Source of the DNA: Budorcas taxicolor
Lineage: Eukaryota; Chordata; Mammalia; Artiodactyla; Bovidae
Reading direction: 5' to 3'
Length of the DNA: 64,000 bases
Assembly (NCBI RefSeq): GCF_023091745.1
Contig: NC_068911.1
Span: forward strand, 158,520,004-158,584,003
Shown: positions 1-11,225 of the stretch, one piece after another
Layout of the letters: every line of letters starts with the position of its first letter
Position numbering within the stretch: the first letter of the stretch is position 1
Notes under the pieces: generated by a model
Database searches by the model: none
Told to the model about the DNA's origin: nothing
Seen by the model: only the letters and a program-made list of their open reading frames with translations
Translations under genes and position numbers: made by a program

Positions 1-68
1 CCAGGCTCCTCTGTCCATGGGATTTTCCAGGCAAGAGTACTGAAGTGGGGTGCCATTGCTTTCTCCGC
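1..68 (-). mobile_element. Bov-tA/Bov-A SINE fragment at window edge
   Basis: Antisense core of the ruminant SINE (CCAGGCTCCTCTGTCCATGG, then a GGCAAGAGTACTGAAGTGGG-like block). The remainder lies outside the window. Confidence 0.9.
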
Positions 69-840
69 TTTGATGTACTAGTATTAGTTTTTTCCTTCCT
101 TACCTGGATCATTTTCTAGTTTTTCCTTATTTCTAATAACAAGTATGAAATATTTTTTAAACTAAAAACAAGCAAATGCAGATAAAGAGAAAAACCTTTT
201 ACTTCAGAGCTTGACACGTATTTCTTCTAATAAATATACTTAATATTTCTTCACGTAAGTATATAACCTATTGCTCTGTCAATTATTTTTCATTGAATCA
301 GATTTATTGCTCAGTATGAGTTTTGGAGATTTCAGAGATTATCTCTATATTTCCAGTGGTCAATCATTATTAAAAAATTTTGTAAAATTTCAAATAATTT
401 ACATTAGCTCAAAAACAGGTTTGTGTTTGTATAAAAAAATTAACATCCATCGATATGCTAAAAGGGAAACTGTTATATATAGAATTAAAATATTAAGGAT
501 ATTAAGGCCAATATTTGGGGAATGAAAGTACAGTAAAGCTAGAGTTATTTAGAATTAGGTTTGTGGCAACATAGAAGGAATTCCCTAATAATTATACATG
601 GCACTAATGATTATGATGATGACTAAAATTAAAAATAAGAAACAAAATAGCCTTTAAAAACTAAGCCACAGTTAAAGCTGCTAATTGCCTTTGATGTGCT
701 ATGGATTAGCAAATTAGCCAGCCAGAAACAAGTAATTAAGTAAAATGTTATTGCTATGGATATTCTGTTTGGAGCTTAACATTAGCAGAACAGCAGTCTT
801 TCAAAAATACTTAGTAAGAGTATGCCATTCTATGGTTTAA
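69..840. other. AT-rich stretch without recognised feature
   Basis: No repeat family or gene recognised. The 84-codon open frame at 271-525 has no recognisable domain and is typical of chance frames in AT-rich DNA. Confidence 0.5.
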
Positions 841-1320
841 AACTTGCCAATAGTTTCTTGCCTTTTCATAAAATCCAGTTTCCTTTTTTAATCCATAAAT
901 CCCTGTGTGCCCTGGCCAATGCCCATCTGTTCCTGATCACTAAGATTCATTCTTAGTGAATTTATTTCTGCTAAGTTTAACTCTTCTTTAGTCCGTTTGT
1001 GTTTGCTGTTTCCTCTTCTTCAAATGCAGTTTAGCAACTGTTGCTTGTACAGTTTTCAGATCTGAGCTCAGAAGTCACCTTCTTGGTCTTTTCAGAATCT
1101 TGTTTGATGTGCGGTCCTTTCCTTCTGCTCTGAATAATATTCTATGTATCACTATGTTTGTTTTCTTAAATGCACTTGCCAGAAGTCTTTATTTCTTTCT
1201 CTGATACTCCATAATAGAATTCAGACTCCATGGGTACCTGTCTGTCTTGTTCACTGTTGCATTCTCCGCTCCTGGGAAACTACCTGCTACACAGAATGAA
1301 TGAGCTTGAGTGAACACGTG
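841..1320 (+). mobile_element. L2 LINE, 3' end
   Basis: Diverged but collinear with the L2 3' region: the aaaatccagtttcc block, a cctgtgtgccctggcc block, the tttgctgtttcctcttc and gagctcagaagtcacctt blocks, then actccatgggtacctgtctgtcttgttcact and ctgctacacagaatgaatga. An ancient mammalian LINE, non-functional. Confidence 0.75.
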
Positions 1321-1450
1321 AGTCATGCAAATTATCATGTTGTAAACATGTAAGTTGTAATGTTGTCAAGGCCTTTCAGAAAAGTCCTCAAAGCTGGTAT
1401 TTGAGAATCAAAGCAGTGTGAGTGGGTGATCAACTTTGTTTTTCCTTTTA

Positions 1451-1687
1451 CCCTAATGTGTGTGCTGAGTTGCTCAGTTGTGTCTGACTCTTTGTGGCCC
1501 CATGGTTGGTGGCCTGCCAGGTTCCTCTGTCCATGGAATTTTCCATGCAAGAATACTGGAGTGGGTGGTCACTTATTACTCCAGGACATCTTCCACATCT
1601 TGATCCCAGGGATCAAACCCACATATCTTGAATCTCCTGCATTGGCGGACAGATTCTTTACTAGCCCCACCTGGGAAGCCCTAATGT
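1451..1687 (-). mobile_element. Bov-tA SINE with target duplication
   Basis: Antisense tRNA-derived SINE (tgctgagttgctcagttgtgtctgactc at its left, cacctgggaagcc at its right). Flanked by a 9-bp direct repeat CCCTAATGT (1451-1459 and 1679-1687). Confidence 0.9.
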
Positions 1688-2604
1688 CATGACTGAATTT
1701 CAGTTGGGAAATTCTCATTTTGATCTCCCTTCCAATGTTTTAAACTAGATTTCTATTTAAGTTGTAAATTTTCAAGTGATATGAGGATGGATTATATAGA
1801 TTGCTTGCTCTGTTCATGGATTCATGATCTCTTTCACAAAAATCTTCAACCCACAAAAAGGCAGCTGATGAATAGGACTGGATCAGCTTTAATATAATAG
1901 CTGATATTCACCAGTGTATAAAAACATAATCCAATATATCCCATATTTAAGTATTTAAGTGGAATTTGATAACTGGCCTTCAAGGGCTCATGATAAATTA
2001 GGGGAAAAAGTAGTGTCAGGGCTAAGTTGTTAGAAAGTTTACAAATAAATTTCTTATACAAGGAAACAGAAAAAAAGTCACTGTTACTATGGACTAGAAG
2101 TTATATTTTTCACATAAATAACTTAGTTCTGCTGAGGTTTGTAGTTTGTCAGAACAAAGACGTTGGGAACAAATGCTTCCGTGAAATCATCCACATTTCA
2201 TGTTATTTACACTTGACTCACCCTTAGTATATCAAAGATTTAAATCATACCCGAGAAACCACATGATGCAATTGTGGCAAAAATCCAGTTTCAGGTGTAC
2301 TTTTGGCAGATGTTTCAGGGAATCATGAGTGTCTCAGGATGACCTGGCTTCAGCTAGAGAGTCAAAGTCTCTTGAAGAACACTTGAAGTTTCCAGAACTC
2401 TACTTTCCAACCATAGATTTGTATCATGGTAACACTTTAGGGGTGCCAGAAAAGCTTTCCCTGCTATAACACCAAAAAGTTAAACTTAGTTGATAAAGAA
2501 AATAAACTATCATTTATTTATATTAAGAAAAGCAACCAAAATGCATATTAGGAGTATTTTTTTCAATAAATACTGAATAACTAGTGGGTCCTGGAGAAGT
2601 TAGC
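1688..2604. other. Unique sequence, nothing recognised
   Basis: Moderately AT-rich. Short open frames of 66-71 codons on both strands show no domain or exon signature. Confidence 0.5.
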
Positions 2605-2798
2605 GCCTTTCCAGGTTGCTCAGTGGTAAAAGATCCGCCTGCTGATGCAAGTTCGATCCCTGGGGTCGGGAAGATGCCCTGGAGGAGGAAATGGCAACCC
2701 ACTCCAGTATTCTTGCCTGGGAAATTCAAGGGACAAAGGACCCTGAGGGCTATAGTCCATGGGGTCACAAAGAGTGGGTCACAACTGAGCACACAGGC
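2605..2798 (+). mobile_element. Bov-tA SINE
   Basis: Sense copy: tRNA-like head (ttgctcagtggtaaaagatccgcctg, gttcgatccctgg as B-box) followed by the Bov-A body (atggcaacccactccagtattcttgcc) and a caaagagtgggtcacaactgagca end. Confidence 0.92.
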
Positions 2799-2944
2799 CA
2801 GGAGGAGATGGCTGAAAAATTAATAGTATTCAGTTGTTTGATCTATTTGTAACTTAGTGGATGGGATAAATATATCCACTTGCATTTATATTACAATGTG
2901 TGTCTTTATTGAGGTATGAATAATGTAGAATACTGAATTGAACC

Positions 2945-3145
2945 TGAGACAAGATGTGAGATAACTTCATGTCAGCAGAGTCTTAAAAGATGAGCAGAGT
3001 TTAGCAGTATAGATTAGAGCAGTGAAACACAGGACATTTCGTACAAGTGGATACACAAGCAAAAGCACAGATAATGGCCTGGAATGAGGGAGTTCAGGAT
3101 ATATTGACAGTCATGGAAGTGCTGAGCAGCAGGAGTCAGAACTAA
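2945..3145 (-). mobile_element. Probable L2 LINE fragment
   Basis: Weakly similar to antisense L2 (gagtcttaaaagatgagcagagtttagcag; aagcaaaagcacagataatggcc). Highly diverged; could be unique DNA. Confidence 0.4.
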
Positions 3146-3204
3146 AGACTATGACCATTTAAAAAATCTTTAATGACTTTGTTACAATATTGCTTCTGTT
3201 TAAT

Positions 3205-3322
3205 GGTTTGATTTTTTGGCTGCAAGGCATGTGGAATCTAATTCCCCATCTGGTCATCAAACTCCCAGCCCCTGCACTGCAAGGAGAAGTCTTAACCACT
3301 GGGCCCCAAGGGAAGTCCCTGA
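3205..3322 (-). mobile_element. CHR-type SINE, antisense
   Basis: Reverse complement of the tRNA-Glu-derived CHR SINE: ggctgcaaggcatgtggaatct at the left, cactgcaaggagaagtcttaaccactgggcc and a final aagggaagtccctg. Confidence 0.8.
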
Positions 3323-3325
3323 AAA

Positions 3326-4422
3326 GGTTTGCAAATACATCTTACAATTCTTAAATATTTTCAAAACTGTGTCATCCTTTTCTTTATCCTTGACAGTGTA
3401 GAATGACATATCTCACCATTCTCTCTCCCTCAAAAGATACTCTGTGTGTCTTTCACACATAGAGTACCATTGACAACAGAGTATGGATTTTCAGCCATGG
3501 ACTAGATTGAATGTTCTGTGGGAGGGAGTCACGAATATCTCAGGGATCTTCTTGAGATCCACTGCTTGGATCTTGAAGCAGGCCCTAATTTTCTACCCTC
3601 CAGTAATTCCTTCAAAAGTGTCCTTCTCTTCTATGGGCTCCTCTAATCACCATTTCCATCCTTGCTCTGGTCTGAGATGTTCCACACCCTGTAGCTATGA
3701 ATCTCTTCAAGGAGAAGAGTTAAAGAAATACCCAGTTAACTCATTTTCCTCCATTTCCAGCATCTTTTATCTGGCCAAGAGTGACTGATTCTTAGAAAAA
3801 GTGTGAAACGTCTTGTTAAAAGAGTATTTCTCCTTTCCCTTTTATACTATTAGAGGCAGCATAACATGGCCTCTTGCATTAGCTCTGCACTGCTATGGTT
3901 AAGCCAAGAAGAGAAGTGTGTTATATCCAACTTGCCCACAGAGCATATGACTGGCTATGGGAGAAACAAGCCTATCAAGTCATGTACAAGTCATTGAAGG
4001 GTTGAAGGAAAGGAAAGATATATTTTTATTTTTTGTTCACTGTTTGGCAGCGTGTGGATGGTGGATTAAGGAAGACAACTTTGGAGTGTGGGAAAAACAG
4101 TTGTAGCAATTTGCACCACAGCAAAATCCTCCTATGGGAAAGGGGTGAACTGTGAGAATATCCAGAGGATAAGGGGGTCTCAGCTGGTTTACTTATTGAT
4201 TTCATTACATAAACTATGTAAAATTCATCTTGACAAGCTTTCACTGATTTTTGGTGATATGCATTATGGGATGGAAGCAGTAGAAGATATATGGTTAGAA
4301 AGTTCTTCAAAGAGTTAATTTTGGAGGCTATAGGGCATGCAGATGGGGAGATACTGAAGACTTCTGGACGTACCATTCCCAAGTTTGAGGACAGGAAGCT
4401 CTGGCTTAAAGGTAAATGGCCA
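3326..4422. other. Unique sequence, nothing recognised
   Basis: Contains open frames of up to about 100 codons (3483-3788 plus). None has a recognisable domain, and no splice-site-bounded exon is evident. Confidence 0.45.
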
Positions 4423-4640
4423 AGGACTTTCCTGGAAGTCCAGTGGCTAAGACTCTGTGCTCCCAATGCAAGGGGCCCAGGTTTGACCCCTGGTAGAGGC
4501 ACTAGATTCCACATGCTGCAAATAAAAAGATTTCATATGCCCCAACTAAAAGAATCTGCGTGTCACAACGAAGGTTGAAAATCCTGTGCACTACAACCAA
4601 GACTTGGTGCAGCCAAGTAAATAAATAAGAATATTAAAAA
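4423..4640 (+). mobile_element. CHR-type SINE, near full length
   Basis: Sense CHR SINE: gactttcctggaagtccagtggctaagactctgtgctcccaatgcaaggggcccaggtttgacccctgg, then the tail region with ctgcaaataaaaag and a final aagtaaataaataag. The tail is longer than in the other CHR copies here. Confidence 0.85.
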
Positions 4641-5115
4641 AGGTAAATACCCAGTAGTTAATCTTCCTGTATTCTTGTAAGATCCTGCAGGTAGAGAGGA
4701 TGGAGACACTGGGAGTAAAAGGGGAAGGCAGGCTTGACTTCTCACATAAAGATAAAGAAGGGAGACCCACAGCAGAAAAATAGGAGTAGAAGCACCAAAG
4801 ACTTCAGTACTTAACAAGTTACCTAAAATCACTCCACTCAGTGCAATTCTTAAGATTCATTCTTGACTCCACTGCTAGATACTGCATGAAGAATTGGATT
4901 CTTTTCTTGAACATCGAGGATTCTGGATTATTTCCATGAGGAATATATACCCTATGGGATATTTATTGGTGTAGTTTTTTCTGACTTGAAGTCATTCACA
5001 CAACAGATTATTCCATGTCACAAGAGCAAAGGTGTAGCTGTCATGAAGTATACATGCAAAAATATTATTAGTTCTATAAAATTGTATATACTTACATATT
5101 CATATATACCTTGGG
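4641..5115. other. Unique sequence, nothing recognised
   Basis: No repeat family, RNA gene or coding signal seen. Confidence 0.5.
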
Positions 5116-5341
5116 TGTGCGAATGCTCAATAGCTCAGTTGTGTCAGTTGTGTTTGTGGGTCTTTGAGGTTCCATGGAATGTAGTCCCATTCTCTCCATG
5201 GGATTATCCAGGCAAAATTACTGGAGTGGATTGCCATTTCCTGCCCTAGGGAGTCTTCTTGACCCAGAGACTGAAACTGTGTGGTCTGTGGATTCTGCAT
5301 TGGCAGGCAGATTCTTTACACTGAGCCACCTAAGAAGCCCC
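5116..5341 (-). mobile_element. Bov-tA SINE
   Basis: Antisense full-length copy from aatagctcagttgtgtcag to gagccacctaagaagcccc. Confidence 0.9.
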
Positions 5342-5365
5342 ATATATAACACATGTGATATAATT

Positions 5366-5396
<31 letters not shown>

Positions 5397-5426
5397 GCAC
5401 ACATATATGTATCTATATGTATATAT
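5342..5426. repeat. TG/TA microsatellite between two SINEs
   Basis: Alternating gtgtgtgt and a (TA)11-like run at about 5378-5396, then imperfect tatatg repeats. It separates two SINEs of opposite orientation. Confidence 0.9.
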
Positions 5427-5635
5427 GGGGTTCCCTGATGGCTCAGATGATAAAGAATCTGCCTGCAATGTGGGAGACCTGGGTTTGATCCCTAGGTTGG
5501 GAAGATCCCCTTCAGAAGGGAACAGCTACCCACTCCAGTATTCTGGTTTGGAGAATTCCATGGACAGCAGAGCCTGGCAGGCTGTGGTCCATGGGGCTGC
5601 AAAGAGTCGGACACAACTGAGTAACTTTCACTGGT
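5427..5635 (+). mobile_element. Bov-tA SINE
   Basis: Sense copy: ggttccctgatggctcagatgataaagaatctgcctgcaatg, B-box-like gggtttgatccc, body, and a gtaactttcactgg end. Confidence 0.93.
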
Positions 5636-6344
5636 CACTGATATGTATATGTATATACATATGCCTATATTTTTTGACTGAATTGTGAGTTTATCCGAGA
5701 TAAAGCTTTCTTGTGACTTTGTTCCAAATATACAATTTAGACCCCAATGAAGCACCAATAAGGGAACATTTGGGACTTCAAAGTTCTAAAATACAGAATC
5801 CCAGTGTGATAACCTTAGTTCACTAAATAGAAAAGTAAAATAACCATAAGACGCAAGCATAACTCTGAAAGCAATCTGGAGCTGTATTGACTAATTCATA
5901 CTCTTTATATAGTGGTAAGAAGCAAAGTTGGGAGCAACTTACCAATTGGATCAGGAGACAAGAGTGAGCCAGAGAAGGACGATCAGGAGAGAAGAGGAAG
6001 CTCAAACCACAGCAGGAGAAAGCTCGTGAGTCACAGAGTTGGTCAATATATTTAACTGCATTTAATTTAAAGTTGATATTGAGTACTCAATATTAATTTG
6101 CTTCCTGTTTTGTGTTGAGATGTAGCAATAGCTTGCCCTGCATCGACCTTATAGTAAAGAGTTTTCATCTTTAATATAGTGTGAAGAGGACACTGGCTGG
6201 AGCCCCAGAGGATTGAAAACTGAACTGACAGTGATGAATCAGAGCAGTTACCCCTTGTGGGGGGATATGGCCTGGGTAGAGACTGGGTAACACCTCGCAC
6301 ATGGAGGGTGACCCATGTAAAAGACCTGGTCCAGTTTGTCCAGT
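5636..6344. other. Unique sequence, nothing recognised
   Basis: No recognisable gene or repeat. Confidence 0.5.
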
Positions 6345-6475
6345 GGTTCTCTGGAGAAGGAAATGGCAACTGACTCTACTATTCTTGCCTGGAAAATCCC
6401 GTGGATGGAGAAGCCTGGCAGGCTACCGTCCATGGGGTTGCAGAGAGTCGGACACACCTAAGTGACTTTACTTTC
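6345..6475 (+). mobile_element. Bov-A SINE monomer
   Basis: Headless Bov-A body (ggagaaggaaatggcaactgactctactattcttgcc ... cggacacacctaagtgactttacttt). Fused without gap to a BovB tail. Confidence 0.88.
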
Positions 6476-6695
6476 TGATGCAAAGAGCCAACTCATTGGA
6501 AAAGATGCTAATGCTGGAAAAGAGTGAAGGCAGGAGGAGAAGTGGGTGACAGAGGATGAGATGGTTGGATGGCATCACTGACTCAATGGAAATGAGTTTG
6601 AGCAAACTCCAGGAGATGGCGAAGGACAGGGAAGCCTGGCATGCTGTAGTCCATGGATCACAGAGTCGGACAAGACTGAGTGACTGAAATCAATG
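6476..6695 (+). mobile_element. BovB LINE 3' end
   Basis: The 3'-terminal BovB segment: gagccaactcattggaaaagatgc, gacagaggatgagatggttggatggcatcac, aggacagggaagcctggcatgctg and gactgagtgactgaaa. 5'-truncated to about 0.2 kb. Confidence 0.88.
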
Positions 6696-6756
6696 AAAGA
6701 AAGGGTAGCACAGGAAAAGACACAGGAAAAGGATACATGTCACAAGGATAAAGGAT

Positions 6757-6800
6757 ATGGGGTTGCAACGATTTGGACATGACTTAGCGACTGAACACAA
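6757..6800 (+). mobile_element. Short SINE/BovB-like terminal fragment
   Basis: Only the terminal motif remains (ggggttgcaacgatttggacatgacttagcgactgaac), shared by Bov-A SINEs and the BovB 3' end. Confidence 0.6.
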
Positions 6801-6804
6801 AAAC

Positions 6805-7326
6805 AAGGGGACATTTGGAAATATCTGGAGACCTTTTTTTCTTGTCACAAAGGGGGAGAGTTGCTGGGATTTAATGAGTGGAGATCAGAGATGCTACTAA
6901 ACATCCCACATTATACAGGACAGCCTTCTGCAACTAAGAATTACTTGACTTCAATGTCAAAAGCAAGGTTCAGAAGCCTTAAATTACATATACTTGCTTT
7001 CAGCTATAGCAGGATACAGTGTAAATTTCTGGCATTTAACATAGAACTTTAGGAAGTGTTCCTTTTCCTTCCCCTAAAAGATTCTGCAACCTGTGGGTTG
7101 GGAAACTCCTTTTGTATTTCCTTTTCCAGCCCTTTCTTCTAAACTTGCCTCCCACCTCAAACAGTGAAAAGGCTGGTTGATGTTTAACTAGGACTCTGAC
7201 AGGGAAAAGAGGCCATATTTCATATTGCAAAAAAGACCCTTAGGATTACTTATATTACCAAACAATTGTTAAACGGTCTGGTAGTTCTGTCTCAGATTGA
7301 CTGGACGAACCTAGCATTTTTACATT
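6805..7326. other. Unique sequence, nothing recognised
   Basis: No recognisable gene or repeat. Confidence 0.5.
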
Positions 7327-7469
7327 CTTAGTGAGTTCTTTCTGGGTGGTGGGGAATGTGGTATGCAAGATTTTAGTTCTCTGACCAGGGATCAACACCG
7401 TGCCCCCTGAATTGAATGTGGAGTCTTAACCACTGGATTGCCAGGGAAATTCCACTTACTGAGTTCTTT
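7327..7469 (-). mobile_element. CHR-type SINE with target duplication
   Basis: Antisense CHR copy (ctctgaccagggatcaacaccgtgccccctg ... gtcttaaccactggattgccagggaaattcc). Flanked by a 15-bp repeat with one mismatch, CTTAGTGAGTTCTTT (7327-7341) and CTTACTGAGTTCTTT (7455-7469). Confidence 0.88.
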
Positions 7470-8352
7470 GCCCAAGTTCCTCTTACTTTGTTTTCCCTAC
7501 ATGGAACTTGAAGGTCTCATACCTGGTGGAAATTGATCCCTGGTTTCCAGGATTCAAAGGTCAGAGAATCACAAGCTTGACAATGAAAGCGTTCCTTGTC
7601 TTCCCTTCTTGATGTACACAGAATTTTGTCACTCTGAATCTGTCAATACTTGCTCCTGAACCACTTATTTCTATGGTGGTTGTAAAGGTTAAAATTGATA
7701 TTAAAGAATATGAAGTCTTGGGTTCTGATTCTAAATTTAAGATGTTGAGAAAATTAGGTCATCTTGAGAGGTCTGTAAAAGAGCAAAGAGTTTAGACATT
7801 TGTATCTGCTCATCTTGAAATAGATGTACACAGAATCTAATACCTGCCCCATGACATGCGATGTTCCAAACTAGCAGCAATTCTGCCAAGCAACTGATGG
7901 GATAGCGCATGAGAAGATTAGTCATTAAAACACAAGCACAAACTTTAGTCAGACAAACTAATGGGACTGCTGCCAAAGAAAAAACAGTCTCACAGTTGGG
8001 CCACCCTCATAGATTTATCTAGCAAACACAGCCAAGTATTCCTGTACTTAGCAACCTGATTCTGTGATTTTGAATTATCAATCCCTACCATTTTCATTGC
8101 TTAGGAGAAAGATTATTTGAGGGAAAATGTTATTTCAAAGCTAATAACTGAGCAAGAAAGTGATACTCATTTCTCTGGCAGTATTTAGCTTGTTTCCTCA
8201 AAATAAGAAAAGTATCAATTCAAGTTATCTGAGAATCTGAGTCAAGATTTGTAAACCAGGATTTTCCAAGCTTTACCATCCAGAATATATGTTACCTAGA
8301 ATATGCGTGAAGTGCGTACTCTCTACCCACTGCCCCCATGGGTTCTGACTCA

Positions 8353-8391
8353 ACAGGCTTTTTTTTTTTTTTTTTTTTTTTTTACAGGCTT
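8353..8391 (-). repeat. Poly(T) tract flanked by direct repeats
   Basis: ACAGGCTT at 8353-8360 and again at 8384-8391 encloses a pure T run (8361-8383). This looks like an antisense poly(A) bounded by a target duplication with no recognisable body. Confidence 0.6.
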
Positions 8392-8469
8392 CAAGGGTAT
8401 TTCTGAGCAAATGGTCTGTGGACTTGACTTTACAAAAAGTCCATCAAAGATGGCAGCTCAAGACTGGTG

Positions 8470-8531
8470 GGCAATGAAAAAATATCTAGACACACAAAAC
8501 TGGCTTAATAAATATTTGTTAAATGAATGAT
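8470..8531 (+). mobile_element. L2/MIR 3'-end fragment
   Basis: Ends in ttaataaatatttgttaaatgaatga, the shared terminal signature of L2 and MIR elements. Confidence 0.5.
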
Positions 8532-10095
8532 CTCCAGCTCTTTCCCTAGAAACAGAATTTTTTTTTTGCTTTCCTTATGAGTGAATTGCTGGTCTGACTT
8601 ATTCTCTGTTATTTTAGAGAAACTCAACTCTCCACATTCTCTTAGATGAATTTTAGTCTCTGGAGTCAGAAAACTCAGGTTATGTTAACCCTTTCCTAAT
8701 TAATGTGATCTGGGGCCCTTGTTTTCATATAACGTGGCTTTAGTTTAAAATTTTCTAACTTGGGAAACTTAATGATTACTTCTCAAAATATCATATAGCT
8801 CTGACAAGAAAGAAGGACTGACACATGTGAAAGGTGTAAAGTCTGCTAACTAATGTTATTCATTTTATGATTCCTAGAAACATAGTGAACTGAATTCAGA
8901 AGTAAATAACGGAATGGCAATGAGATACTTCTAATAAATCCTATCTTTAAGGAAAAAAAATAAGTTTTCCTCAATAGCTGGGAGAAAGCCAGGTGGAAAG
9001 TGAATGCAAGTTAAATATCAGTTGATGAGTTAAAGTTGTATCTGCCATACATCATTTTGCTTTGTTGTTTTTACAGTCCACATTATTGAGGCATTAGTTA
9101 CTTGCTTCTAAAGATGGTGGTTGCCCAGGTTCCATAGGGGTCAATTAATCTCAAGGAGGAAAATGGATGGTCTTTTGGGTGGAGAAGGCTTGTTAAGACA
9201 ACCAGTTCACTTCCAATCCTCCCCACCCTGAAAATCCCCAATCACTGTTCATACATTTAGCTCACACACACACAGGTAGACACTTGCCCCATTCTCCTTC
9301 ATTCTCATCCTGTGCAAGATGAGTCAGTTGAGTTCTTCTTGCCTCCCCCTTGGCTGTGCTCATGAAGGATAGCTCTTTAACTAAGGGTGTTGGTGAGCAA
9401 TTACAGGCTGGGAGTGGAGAAGAAAGTGAGTGTCTAAAAGTAATTCCAAAGCATTTTTCTGCATCTCTTTTTCTTTCTGATAAAAGAGGTATAAACGCAT
9501 CTGGGAAATGAATCACCCTGTCACCTGCAGCAGAAATGCAGGCACTTTCCTGTTTAAGCCTAGCATATTAAAATTAAATAAAAAGAAGAAAGAAAGCATG
9601 GGGGTAGGTAAAATGCGGTAGGGCTTAATTATATTGGCACAAGTCAGACAGACATAACAAAAACAAAGATAAATTTCAGGGCAGGTGCTGCTAACCTGAA
9701 GGGCACAGTGACCCACTAGTATCTAGCTTAGTTTAGCCTTGGTTATCATCTGAATGAGTCAGAGCTCCTTGCCTTCCCAGCATCAGGGCCACTACTTGAA
9801 TTGGGTGAGGGAAAGAAGAAAACACATGGGAAGTTTCCTGACAATATGGGAAGGGAGCTGGCCTTGAGAGACAGCCAGAACATGAGAACTCAAACACTTT
9901 CAGATCACTCATTGAGACCCTGCTTCTCTCAGAACTTAGGATTCATTATCGTGGATGACTCTCCCTTAAGAAAAGAGAAAAAGGAAAATAAATCCTTAAA
10001 TCTTGTATTTTCCATCTTCTGAATTCAAGAGAATAAAAGCATGGTAGGGTGGGTCAGATTTGAGGTAGAGACAGAAAGTAAAGTCACAAGAACTT

Positions 10096-10155
10096 GTTGT
10101 GTGTGTGTATGTGTTCAAGTGTGTGTATGTGTGTATGTGTGTGTGTGTGTGTGCA
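10096..10155. repeat. (TG)n microsatellite
   Basis: Interrupted TG/TATG dinucleotide tract ending in a near-pure (GT) run at about 10136-10153. Confidence 0.95.
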
Positions 10156-10229
10156 TCAGGGTGCAATATGAGGCAAACACAATGATGTGACACGTGATTC
10201 AGATCCTTCTTCATAAATTAAAAGTCCAA

Positions 10230-10500
10230 AATCTAACCTCTAGGAGGGCTGCTGGCACCCTCTTCTGTACCCTTTTTTAGAGATTTCTTCCAATGGAGAG
10301 ATTCACCTCTCGTAAGATCATATTCTCTCCCAGAATAGCTGGCCTCAGCCTCTGATGACAGACTGACCAGAGGATATAAAAGCCTGTCCCTCCCACTCCT
10401 CAAGAATTCTTCAAAGTCCTTTGTGCCCATTCCTGCTCCCTTCCTCTCCACCAGTGTTGAGACCAAGAACATACCCTAATAAAGCCCTTGCACCCTCAAC
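10230..10500 (+). mobile_element. Candidate solo LTR (family unknown)
   Basis: A TATA box (TATAAAAG, 10375-10382) lies about 100 bp before a polyadenylation hexamer AATAAA (10478-10483), the usual LTR promoter-to-R spacing. No TG..CA ends or target duplication were fixed, so it may be unique DNA. Confidence 0.35.
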
Positions 10501-11054
10501 TCCAACTCACAGTTGGCTCCCCAGGAAAGCCTTCCAGGGATAACTGAGAAGAAAGAAGAGAGAGGAGAACAGAACTCTGGGTACTATCAACCTTTAAAAT
10601 GCAGAAGAAGGAGGAGAATCTGTATACTAAAGTAAGAGGAAATTAAGGAGGAGATGGGTCCTGGAAGAGCAGATGGCATGGCTCCCACCTGATATGCTCC
10701 ATTCTTTCACTTTGGTGAGTAGATGGGCTTAGAGGGAGAGATACTTGAGGTTGACGGTAAATTTTAATAGCTATGGGTACTAGTCCTTGCAACAGGACAC
10801 AAGATTGACAAATGGTGTTGAGGCTCCAGATGAGACTGATAACCATGACGTCAACACCAAACTGTACGTCAAGTGCCATTTACTCTTGCATCACTCAGTT
10901 TTCGAAATGTGGGAGAGAACACAATGGACTGAAGGATTGCTTCAGTTTATGTGGAGTAGAGTGGTTACCTTAAAAACAGAGGGCATGAGAGTTGAAGCAA
11001 TAATTAAAAATTGAACACATGTGCACTCTCTCTCCCTCACACACACTCACGGTC
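10501..11054. other. Unique sequence, nothing recognised
   Basis: GA-rich patches around 10550-10650; no gene or repeat family recognised. Confidence 0.45.
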
Positions 11055-11225
11055 ATCCCTCTGAATCCATGGGGGACTGGTTTTGAGACACCATGGATAT
11101 AAAAATCCACAGATGGTTAAGTCCCTTCTATAAAATGGCATGTGAAAGTGGATGTGTGGTTGGTTGAGTTTGTGGACGTGGGATCTCCCAATCAGAGGGA
11201 GTACAACAATCTGTACATGATTGTT
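11055..11225 (+). mobile_element. Tigger-related (pogo) MITE remnant
   Basis: ggtcatccctctgaatccatgggggactgg, aaaaatccacagatgg and the complementary ggttggttgagtttgtggacgtggg are the two arms of a Tigger-type non-autonomous element (MER2/MER8-like). The centre is deleted. Confidence 0.65.

Larger units (their letters stand above)
7470..10095. other. Repeat-poor unique stretch
   Basis: About 2.6 kb with only a poly(T) tract and a short L2/MIR-like tail recognised. Open frames are at most 84 codons and lack domains. It is the longest stretch in the window without a clear SINE or LINE insertion. Confidence 0.5.

Noticed and set aside
4026..4514. 162-codon minus-strand frame
   Set aside because: Its N-terminal part is antisense CHR SINE (4,423-4,514) and the rest is unique DNA without a recognisable domain.
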